Shown in pieces: positions 32,959-38,659 of a DNA stretch of 38,659 nt; position 1 is the first letter of the stretch, and every line of letters begins with the position of its first letter. The position numbers were made by a program, and so were the translations under genes. This stretch comes from Candidatus Dormiibacterota bacterium. GTDB taxonomy: Bacteria > Chloroflexota > Dormibacteria > Dormibacterales > Dormibacteraceae. Location: contig PNAG01000025.1 of NCBI GenBank assembly GCA_003169845.1, positions 143 through 38,801 of the forward strand, written 5' to 3'. The notes beneath the pieces were generated by a model. That model saw nothing but the letters and a program-made list of their open reading frames with translations. It ran no database searches and was not told the DNA's origin.

Positions 32959-33698
32959 TGCTTGACCTCTCCGAACAATTCTGTCCGAGACGTGTCCGTG
33001 ATGCTCGCTTCAAAAGCTTCCTCGACGCTTTGATGCGCAGCGTCCAACCACATTTCAACGTCGCCGATCATCGGGCAGTCACTCTCTTGCGCGTACATAT
33101 CTAGATCTAGTAGTACCGGGTATTTCGCTTCGCTATCAGGTGGAACGGTCCCAAGCACAATTCGCAGGCTGGATTTGAGTTCACCATATGGAACTTCGAC
33201 CTGCATTAGAAACCCCTTGAAAACCTGCGGGATAGGTTCAGCGACCTTCGGAAGCGAATTGAAGTAGTCGTTGAGGTTCACCGTCGACTCCGGAAGGGGG
33301 ATTCTGTTGATATACCGAAGTCCAATCCGAGCGAACCCTCTCGGTTCGGCCACCTTAAGGTAGTGATGGAAATTTGTGAGGATCACTTCTTTGAATTTGG
33401 GCCACTCCGGATACGGCCGCAGTTGGTTGACCGTAAACAACTGTGGGCCGAGTTGAAGTAGAGCGTCCCGCTCCTCACGGACGAGGCGGATCCTGGCAGA
33501 AACGTTTGTGTGGGGACCGGAAGTCCCTAGGGGCGTCGCAACAAAGTCGACAACGTCTACCTGCTCCTTAGTCGGGAACTCACCCTTAACTCGCTCGTAA
33601 AGCAGCCCTGCAATCGTCCAATCCCAGGCGGAATCTGGGCTGAATCGAAAGTCGCACGCGGCCTCGACTATCGGCGGCTGGGCGTACTTCTTCGGCAT
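32955..33698 (-). CDS. TIGR04255-family protein
   Basis: Starting at ATG 33698 (MPKKYAQPPIVEAACDFRF), the 247-aa protein matches the sporadic TIGR04255 family: PPIVEAACDFRF at the start, LQLGPQLFTVNQLRPYPEWPKF in the middle, then RIGLRYINRIPLPE. I chose this start because family members begin right before the PPIVEA block; the ATG at 33755 would add 19 unrelated residues. Members are scattered among mobile islands, and their biochemical role is not established. It leads a three-gene cassette (33698 to 32035) and has TATAAT 16 nt upstream. Confidence 0.8.
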   Translation of the reverse strand: MPKKYAQPPIVEAACDFRFSPDSAWDWTIAGLLYERVKGEFPTKEQVDVVDFVATPLGTSGPHTNVSARIRLVREERDALLQLGPQLFTVNQLRPYPEWPKFKEVILTNFHHYLKVAEPRGFARIGLRYINRIPLPESTVNLNDYFNSLPKVAEPIPQVFKGFLMQVEVPYGELKSSLRIVLGTVPPDSEAKYPVLLDLDMYAQESDCPMIGDVEMWLDAAHQSVEEAFEASITDTSRTELFGEVKQ

Positions 33699-33838
33699 CA
33701 GGCAGTAGAGGGGATTATAGGGACGGGTATACGCACTCGACCTAGACACCTGCACGTAAGGATTGTTTGGGGAGGAACCGGGCTTGCCCGCAGTAGCTGG
33801 GCCGCCTGAAACTTTAGGTGGAGTTTTCGGACCGCTCC

Positions 33839-33844
33839 TATACT
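33839..33844 (+). promoter_or_regulatory. -10 box of the 33852 gene
   Basis: TATACT is 7 nt before the ATG at 33852; a leaderless transcript divergent from the TIGR04255 cassette is likely. Confidence 0.4.
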
Positions 33845-33851
33845 CGGCTCC

Positions 33852-34079
33852 ATGAAACTCAACATCGAAGTACGGACGATTGCCTCAGCCGAGGGATGGG
33901 TGGCTGAGTACGGCCACAACCGTGTGCCGCTCATTTGCTGGGCGTTGACCGAGGACGGTGGACTCGTCGGCTTGACCCTTGGCGCTGGCCGCGACGCGCG
34001 GAGCGCGGAGGACCCAGAGCCAGTGGATGGCTCCAACTTCACGGGCTACAGGTTCATGGGGTCGGCGGTTCCGCATTAG
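33852..34079 (+). CDS. Small hypothetical protein (75 aa)
   Basis: The sequence MKLNIEVRTIASAEGWVAEY, then RVPLICWALTEDGGLVGLTLGAG reads as a compact alpha/beta protein. Its own -10 box and the ATG directly after it support the call. It is divergent from the cassette. Function unknown. Confidence 0.5.
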   Translation: MKLNIEVRTIASAEGWVAEYGHNRVPLICWALTEDGGLVGLTLGAGRDARSAEDPEPVDGSNFTGYRFMGSAVPH

Positions 34080-34212
34080 CTGAAATTTCTAGCGAGTGGG
34101 GCGCGGGCTGCTTTCCGCGCTACCGGGGGGGTGGGGTGCCGGGTAGCATCCAATGAGCCTCCAAGCCCGATAATGGCCGGCCCGCCGGGCCGTGAATCAG
34201 CCCGGTACAAAC

Positions 34213-34380
34213 TCAGCCAGCCAACAGCCACGCCACATAAGCGGGCCGTATGCGGGTGGTTATCAGACACGCGGCCTGCCAAACCGATGCGTTTGCTGAC
34301 TCGGCAAACATGAGCTGCCTGAACGCGTTGAGGGCCGCGTGCTGGCCCAAGAAATGAGGCAGTGGCAGATTTTCCACCAT
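34213..34380 (-). CDS. Possible small protein in the 34.1-34.8 kb gap
   Basis: A 55-residue frame (MVENLPLPHFLGQHAALNAF, RQLMFAESANASVW, ITTRIRPAYVAWLLAG) has protein-like composition, but no Shine-Dalgarno or -10 box was found and it could be a gene fragment. The rest of the 34080-34838 interval has no convincing gene; a T-arm-like hairpin there is not a tRNA. Confidence 0.3.
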   Translation of the reverse strand: MVENLPLPHFLGQHAALNAFRQLMFAESANASVWQAACLITTRIRPAYVAWLLAG

Positions 34381-34780
34381 GCGCTGTAGGTTCTCCAGGC
34401 TGACGGTCCTAGGCAGTCTTGACTTGCAGTTGCGCGTTGGTTGGCTCCTTAACTTGACCCGACAGGAAACCGCGTGATAACTGGGCCGCCTAAAACGATT
34501 TCGGCATAGCGAGCGGCCCCCCATGTCAAAACCTGCGGACATTTACGCGCGACGGGCCGACTGTCCCGACGCATTACCGGGTCTGAACCCGGACCTCCCT
34601 ACCCTATGCGACCTCCCGCACCGTTGCCAAACGCGCGCAGCCTGCAACGGCCGTTACTCGATGCCAACATGCGCGCAGTCGTGCCTAGGCGCCGTGATTT
34701 GGTAGGGGCCTAGGAACGCTAGGGCTTGCGCCCTTACTCAGTCGTTGGCGCCGGGCGCGCAAGCGTCGGCCGTCAAGGCC

Positions 34781-34800
34781 GCGCGCTGCGCGCATCTTTT
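34781..34800 (+). terminator. GC-hairpin followed by a T-run
   Basis: GCGCGCTGCGCGC folds into a short strong stem and is followed by ATCTTTTTG. The same CGCGCTGCGCGCATCT sequence recurs at 35912-35927 near the start of the kinase-like gene, so it may also be a small dispersed element. Confidence 0.4.
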
Positions 34801-34838
34801 TGCATGGGTGTCTGCGCAGGAATCGTTACTCTGCGGCA

Positions 34839-35312
34839 ATGCCAGGGTTCGTTTGGACGATAGTTGGAGCGCTAATCGCTGCCCTAGTAATCGGCTTGGG
34901 CTTTCAATCCGCTTTCCTTGGTGTCATTGCCCTGGCGCTGGCTGGCATAACACTTGAGATAGTCCAGCGCCTTGCTAGGCGGCGAAGTGCTGCGAGGTTG
35001 GTTAAGTGGGAATTGGAGTCAAGCTTGATTCGAATAAAACGATTGCGAGACGTTGACCCGACCCTAACAGGGGACTACCTACTTCCAACGACCGAATGGA
35101 CAAAGCAACGAACGGCACTCGTGCATTCTCGGAGTTTCGATACCATAGTTACTGCATATCGCGAGGTTGATCGAGTCAACGACCAATGGTCTTGGCGCAA
35201 GGACATAGCAAAGGGCGGCCTAATTGGGGCGAACATACAGAAGGACGGCCTCGATACGCTGGAAGCCGCCACCAGGAGCGCAATCCAAGCCCTGAGTAGG
35301 TTGGTGCCATAG
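34839..35312 (+). CDS. Membrane-associated hypothetical protein
   Basis: From ATG 34839, 157 aa: one or two N-terminal membrane helices (FVWTIVGALIAALVIGLGF, AFLGVIALALAGITLEIVQRL), then a cytosolic helical part (RRRSAARLVKWELESSLIRIKRLRDVD...). TACTCT lies 6 nt before this ATG, which argues against the in-frame start at 34800. It is convergent with the kinase-like gene. Unknown function. Confidence 0.6.
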   Translation: MPGFVWTIVGALIAALVIGLGFQSAFLGVIALALAGITLEIVQRLARRRSAARLVKWELESSLIRIKRLRDVDPTLTGDYLLPTTEWTKQRTALVHSRSFDTIVTAYREVDRVNDQWSWRKDIAKGGLIGANIQKDGLDTLEAATRSAIQALSRLVP

Positions 35313-35319
35313 GAACGAC

Positions 35320-35862
35320 CTAGCTAATCGTCTTTAGCGGGCCAAACAGACGCCATAACGGATTGCCTATCTGCGGAGCCGCGGTGTCCCACCAAACGCC
35401 CTGCGTGATGCCGACGCAGGCATGAATGGGCGGCAGCGGCACTCCGCTCGCAGGCCCCAACAGGTCATAACATGGCTGCTCGGGTGAAGCCTCAGTCGAC
35501 AGGTCGAAGTCAATAAGGAGCGGTCGGTCACCGTCGACTACTATCTCGCTGAGCTTTAGGTCACGATGGCAAACGCCGGCAGCGTGAAGCTTATGAATCT
35601 GTTCAAGTACCAGTAGACCCATCGCTTTTAAATCCGCTCTATCAGTTTGCACCCACTCGGTGAGGGTTACGTGGCGTCGCAGCCGTATCGTCATCGGAGG
35701 CTCGATTTCGAACTCCGGCGCGCATCCTGCCGCACGCGCGATCGCCAGCAGTTCGGACTCGGTCTTAAATTGGACGGGATTCATGTGCTCCTTGATGAAC
35801 TCGCCATTGCTCGGCCGCGTTCGAGGAACTGCGTGCAGACCTTCGACCATCCAGTAGCCCAT
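35320..35862 (-). CDS. Small protein-kinase-like protein with altered catalytic motifs
   Basis: A 180-aa kinase-fold protein. A candidate ATP-lysine is in EFIKEH and a helix-C glutamate in FKTESELL. The catalytic loop reads HRDLKLSEIVV, where the usual Asn of HRDLKxxN is replaced by Glu, and the metal motif DFG reads DFD (LLIDFDLST). The lobe after that is short. The Asp of HRD and the first Asp of DFD are kept. It may be an atypical or pseudo-kinase that regulates other element C genes; the substrate is unknown. Confidence 0.7.
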   Translation of the reverse strand: MGYWMVEGLHAVPRTRPSNGEFIKEHMNPVQFKTESELLAIARAAGCAPEFEIEPPMTIRLRRHVTLTEWVQTDRADLKAMGLLVLEQIHKLHAAGVCHRDLKLSEIVVDGDRPLLIDFDLSTEASPEQPCYDLLGPASGVPLPPIHACVGITQGVWWDTAAPQIGNPLWRLFGPLKTIS

Positions 35863-35976
35863 TCGCGGGGAGTATGGGGTTTACAGCGCGCGCGCGGCGG
35901 CTCTAGCCGTCCGCGCTGCGCGCATCTATTAGAGATAGATTAGAGACGCGATCCTAAAGACGAGTTCGTAGGCATG

Positions 35977-36033
35977 TCACACAGACACCCCATCTGTTCA
36001 CACAGACACCCCTTTGTGTCACACAGACACCCC
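35977..36033. repeat. Three 21-bp iterons next to the Rep-like gene
   Basis: The 15-base sequence TCACACAGACACCCC starts at 35977, 35998 and 36019, an exact 21-bp period (two helical turns), with 6 variable bases between copies. The array sits just past the 3' end of a Rep-like HTH gene in an element with an integrase. This is the arrangement of an iteron-type plasmid origin or autorepression site. Confidence 0.65.
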
Positions 36034-36044
36034 AACGGCCCTTT

Positions 36045-36900
36045 TTACCCGCCCTTACTGGCGGCGCTAAACCGGAGCCGACAACCAGCCCGGCCGGTTA
36101 GTGGAGTGACCGTTAAATAGTTCGCGGCTTCTAACTGGGCTACGGCCCGAATTGCCGTACTTCGCGATACGGACGCTAGCCGGGCTAGGTCGTCATATCT
36201 AGCGTCTATGTTTAGGTCTGTATTCCAAGGACCGAGGTTCAACAGTCGCGCCATCGCGGCCGTAATCGCCTTTCGCGTTTACGGATAGCTTCGGGTCATC
36301 AATGATCGCGAGCGGCACGGGCGCATAACGCCAGTAGATACGCGGCTCCTTGGCCCCTTTGGCGGGCTTCCTAGTCCGTCCCGGCTTGGCCCTCGCAGTC
36401 TTCACGCTCGTTCCTGCCTCGCGCCGCCGTGTGAGTTCGTCCATAAGCTCATTCCAACGCTCACCCCAACTTTCCGCGCTCAGTTCGTCGCCTGCGCTAT
36501 GGAGTTCCTGGCAGCGTTCGAGCGCGAGCCGTGCGTTGACTTCTAGGTCGCTCTCGTCGTATTCCTCTAGGCCGCCGTGCGGTGCGCGGCTTTTCGGCTT
36601 GCCAACGTTGGTAGCCGCGCTCACGCTCTGCGGCCTTCTGGACGGCACGCGGTACCGATAGACCTTGCCCTGATTTGAGGTGCCATCGCAGCCTCCGTAA
36701 CGGTGAAGTAGTTCAACGCTTGGCCAGTCTCCTGTGAGTGACGGTTGCTGCCCGCGCACGACAGTCAGCTCGTGACGGCTCGCCACGATGGCGATGGGAC
36801 ATAGCTGCGCCAACCGATGGGAGTTAGCGGCTAATGTCGAGTGGGCCGGAAGCTTTGACCTCGGCCGAGGGCAGGCACGCCCTGTTAACAGGATATCCAA
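36045..36900 (-). pseudogene. Rep-like winged-helix protein broken by a frameshift
   Basis: The N-terminal part ends in RIYWRYAPVPLAIIDDPKLSVNAK and the C-terminal part continues in another frame as AITAAMARLLNLGPWN, then a winged helix YDDLARLASVSRSTAIRAVAQLEAANYL. Joined, they give a normal plasmid replication-initiator-like HTH protein. The frames are separated by one extra base at about 36270 (AAA-G-GCG). The first half alone would run to a stop at 36199. The start is unclear (TTG 36900 lies on the palindrome CCTGTTAACAGG at 36881). It adjoins the iterons. Confidence 0.65.
36881..36892. promoter_or_regulatory. 12-bp palindrome upstream of the Rep-like gene
   Basis: CCTGTTAACAGG is perfectly symmetric and lies at the upstream end of the Rep-like gene. 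A second inverted pair, AGCTCCGG and CCGGAGCT (36901-36955), follows between this gene and the integrase. Either may be an operator. Confidence 0.4.
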
Positions 36901-36955
36901 AGCTCCGGTTGGCTGTCAAATCCGAATTCGGGCCAGATGTTTAAACAGGCCGGAG

Positions 36956-37894
36956 CTATAGGCGGTCACCCGGACTCAGCCGCCGCGCCGTCTCGGCTGC
37001 GCGCTCAAAGGCTGCCGACTGTCCATAGCGGGCCATTACCTTGCGATCACGCCATCGGCCCAACGTCATAACGTCCTCATCCGAGGCACCCGCGGACTTC
37101 ATCGTGTGCGCCCATGTGTGCCGCAAGAGGTGGGGGTGAATCGTGCGGATCGCGGCCAGCGCAGCGCGACGTTTGACGAGGTGATGCACGCCATCACCGG
37201 TCAGCGCGCCCTTTTGGGCTAGCCATAGCGCCGGTAGGGCCGCACGAGGGTGGAGGGCGCGCACCCGAAGATAGCGGTCTATATCGCGGGCAGTCTTGTC
37301 ACCGAAACGAACGGCACCGACGCGCGAGCCTTTGCCGATGACCGAGATTAGATGCGTGTCAAGCTGCATCTTGATCGCCGCTGCGTCGTATGTCATGGCT
37401 GCGACCTCGAACCGCCGTAGCCCGGTGTCAAGCATGAGCCGGATGATTGCCATATCCCGCCGGGCCTCGAAGTCCTTTCCGTCACATGCCGCGAGTAGAG
37501 CCTTAGCCTCGGCGTCTGTTAGAACCCCGGGGGCGGGCTCGTCAACCCGTGGCGCTTTCATACGGACCATCGGCGACGTGGTTATCTCGCCTTCATCCAC
37601 GCACCAGTTGAAGAACCGGCGCAGGGCGGAGAACCGGGCTCGGATCGTGGACTCTTTGGCGTCGCGTTCCTCGCGCAGATGAATCAGCCAGTTCTCGACG
37701 TGAAGCTTTTCTATCCGTGCCGGGTCAACCGTCGAGTGTCGCGCGATTTGGAAATCGTGGAACTGACGCCCTGCCTCGGCGTAGATTTCCAAGGTACGTC
37801 GGCTTGTGATGTTCGAGTCGGCGCGCATCCCTCGCTCGAAGCTCGACCATAGCTGGTACCAGGGATCGGTTGGGTCGGATAGTTGGACGATCAT
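36956..37894 (-). CDS. Tyrosine recombinase/integrase (element C)
   Basis: A 312-aa phage-type integrase starting at ATG 37894 with GGAGG 8 nt upstream. The N-terminal SAM-like core-binding domain covers about res. 15-110. The catalytic residues are Arg160 (DTGLRRFE), Lys188 (IGKGS), His255 and Arg258 (HLLRHTW), Trp281 (in place of the second His) and Tyr290 (MARYGQ). It lies 170 nt from the tRNA-Ile gene on the same strand, the usual place for an integrase that recombines at the tRNA 3' end. It probably inserted element C between 30479 and 38063. Confidence 0.93.
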   Translation of the reverse strand: MIVQLSDPTDPWYQLWSSFERGMRADSNITSRRTLEIYAEAGRQFHDFQIARHSTVDPARIEKLHVENWLIHLREERDAKESTIRARFSALRRFFNWCVDEGEITTSPMVRMKAPRVDEPAPGVLTDAEAKALLAACDGKDFEARRDMAIIRLMLDTGLRRFEVAAMTYDAAAIKMQLDTHLISVIGKGSRVGAVRFGDKTARDIDRYLRVRALHPRAALPALWLAQKGALTGDGVHHLVKRRAALAAIRTIHPHLLRHTWAHTMKSAGASDEDVMTLGRWRDRKVMARYGQSAAFERAAETARRLSPGDRL

Positions 37895-38040
37895 TCGGCT
37901 AACCTCCGCTTCGGCGGGTCGGCGGCCGGTGGCTCAATCACCGCGTCGCTTGGCCCGTCAGCGGCGCTGATTCTAGCGCAAGACGGGCCGCTTGTTATCG
38001 GGCTTGGATGCGCTATTGGTAATGGAAGTCGCCAATATGT

Positions 38041-38103
38041 GGCTTGGCTGAGATCAGATTAGTGGTGGGCCGCGGTGGACTCGAACCACCTACCTCCGCG
38101 TTA
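38041..38103. repeat. att core at the intact tRNA-Ile 3' end (proximal site)
   Basis: The bases 38063-38103 are the 3' half of tRNA-Ile; the same 41 bases recur at 30479 and 38 of them at 22697. The 22-base flank 38041-38062 is also shared with 30457 and 18319, so the recombining region may reach beyond the tRNA. Confidence 0.9.
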
Positions 38104-38138
38104 TCAGCACGGCGCTCTGCCAGTTGAGCTAGCGGCCC
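38063..38138 (-). tRNA. tRNA-Ile (GAU)
   Basis: The cloverleaf is complete: acceptor GGGCCGC paired with GCGGCCC, D-arm, anticodon arm CCGTG-CTGATAA-CGCGG with anticodon GAT, T-arm GGTGG-TTCGAGT-CCACC, discriminator A and an encoded CCA. It is the functional target copy whose 3' end serves as attachment site. Confidence 0.95.
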
Positions 38139-38231
38139 AAGGCCCAGCGGGTCGAGCAGGCTCGATCCCAGGAATTGTGAGTCTACTTGGTCGCCTGATT
38201 TGACGAAGACCGTGGCGGGGATTTGATGCGC

Positions 38232-38251
38232 AACCACCTGGCTGCGCAGGT
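38232..38251. repeat. Hairpin between the two tRNA genes
   Basis: CCACCTG-GCTGCG-CAGGTGG is a perfect 7-bp stem between tRNA-Trp and tRNA-Ile, possibly a processing or terminating hairpin. Confidence 0.5.
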
Positions 38252-38262
38252 GGCAAGCAAAT

Positions 38263-38340
38263 TGGCAGGGGCGCAAGGATTCGAACCTTGGGCCCTCGGT
38301 TTTGGAGACCGATGCTCTGACCAGACTGAGCTACGCCCCT
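38263..38340 (-). tRNA. tRNA-Trp (CCA)
   Basis: Acceptor AGGGGCG pairs with CGCCCCT, the anticodon arm is TCGGT-CTCCAAA-ACCGA with anticodon CCA, and the T-arm is AAGG-TTCGAAT-CCTT within a 5-bp stem; discriminator G and an encoded CCA follow. Confidence 0.95.
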
Positions 38341-38420
38341 ATCGGCTTCAGCGCGCCGTGCGCGCGGGCCGGCCGACTCGAATTCTACCCGACGCCCAAA
38401 GGCTCTCCGTCGCGCCCAAT

Positions 38421-38426
38421 TAGCAT
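38421..38426 (+). promoter_or_regulatory. -10 box of the phosphoesterase gene
   Basis: TAGCAT lies 6 nt before the ATG at 38433, again the leaderless spacing. Confidence 0.35.
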
Positions 38427-38432
38427 CGTGCG

Positions 38433-38659
38433 ATGACGGAAACAGCTGAGCGCGAGCTGCCTATCCTGATCGTTGGCGACGTCCACGGCGATCTCGAGCG
38501 GCTCTTCCAGGCGCTCAAGCCGTATCCGGCCGCCGAGTGGCAGACGATTTTCCTCGGCGACCTGGTCGATTACGGGCCTTTCGGCGTCGGCGCCCTGCGC
38601 TACGCGCGAGACCGCGCCAACTCGATCGTGCTCCTGGGCAACCACGAGGTCGCGATGCT
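38433..38659 (+). CDS. Metallophosphoesterase (5' part, cut by window end)
   Basis: From ATG 38433 the frame is open to the window edge. The calcineurin-like metal-site motifs are all visible in order: IVGDVHGD, FLGDLVDYGP and LLGNHE. These bind two metal ions and hydrolyse phosphate mono- or diesters; many relatives are serine/threonine phosphatases of the PrpE/ApaH type. The substrate cannot be told from this part. It is host sequence right of the tRNA genes. Confidence 0.9.
   Translation, partial: MTETAERELPILIVGDVHGDLERLFQALKPYPAAEWQTIFLGDLVDYGPFGVGALRYARDRANSIVLLGNHEVAM

Noticed and set aside
34555..34625. T-arm-like hairpin (CCGGG...CCCGG) suggesting a tRNA on the minus strand
   Set aside because: The loop is 6 nt, the conserved T-loop bases are not right, and neither an anticodon stem nor an acceptor pair could be found.
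35977..36033. CRISPR-like direct repeats
   Set aside because: Units of 15 bp with 6-bp gaps are far too short for repeats and spacers, and no cas gene is present. They fit iterons.
35974..36120. A plus-strand frame coding repeated SHRHP
   Set aside because: It follows only from translating the 21-bp iterons, which keep the frame by chance; after the repeats the sequence is antisense to the HTH gene.

Overview
The window is a GC-rich bacterial chromosome segment. Several genes carry a TANNNT-type -10 box only 6-10 nt before the start codon, so many transcripts look leaderless. That, the GC content, the soil-type gene content and the large secreted propeller proteins fit Dormibacterota/Chloroflexota or a deep actinobacterial group; this taxonomic call is an inference.

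Region 1 (1-17.5 kb) is ordinary host sequence. It holds a PotABCD-type polyamine ABC operon, a minus-strand membrane/SRPBCC gene group, and a DadA/PuuB-like FAD oxidase that probably uses imported amines. Next come a SAM methyltransferase and a divergent arsM/arsR pair with two clear operator palindromes between them. They are followed by a lipoprotein, an alpha/beta hydrolase, a DUF1059 protein, an epimerase plus GMC-oxidoreductase operon (the oxidoreductase carries a ferredoxin-like cysteine motif), a secreted protein, and a two-gene operon of an autoinhibited Fic protein and a PD-(D/E)XK-like protein.

Region 2 (about 17.9-38.06 kb) is a stack of integrated elements at a tRNA-Ile(GAU) gene. 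The intact tRNA lies at 38063-38138 on the minus strand. Its 3' half, as a core of 38-41 bp, recurs at 30479 and 22697, and a decayed copy with the same 3' flank lies at 18319-18367. These copies mark three units. Element A (about 18.3-22.7 kb) has a lipoprotein, a two-HTH regulator and a large serine recombinase whose reading frame runs into the att core. Element B (22.7-30.5 kb) has two giant secreted beta-propeller proteins, one BNR/Ycf48-like with FN3 domains and one RCC1-like, that share the same C-terminal modules, plus two degraded copies of that C-terminus; no integrase was seen. Element C (30.5-38.06 kb) looks like an integrative plasmid. It has a tyrosine integrase next to the tRNA, a frameshifted Rep-like HTH gene, three 21-bp iterons, and a cargo of poorly known genes. 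The cargo includes a HIRAN-like protein, a three-gene cassette headed by a TIGR04255-family protein, membrane proteins and a small kinase-like protein with altered catalytic motifs.

Region 3 (38.06-38.66 kb) returns to host sequence with tRNA-Ile, tRNA-Trp and the start of a metallophosphoesterase gene.

The best candidates for something undescribed are the TIGR04255 three-gene cassette, the Fic/nuclease-like operon, and the paired propeller proteins with a constant C-terminus inside the tandem tRNA-Ile elements.
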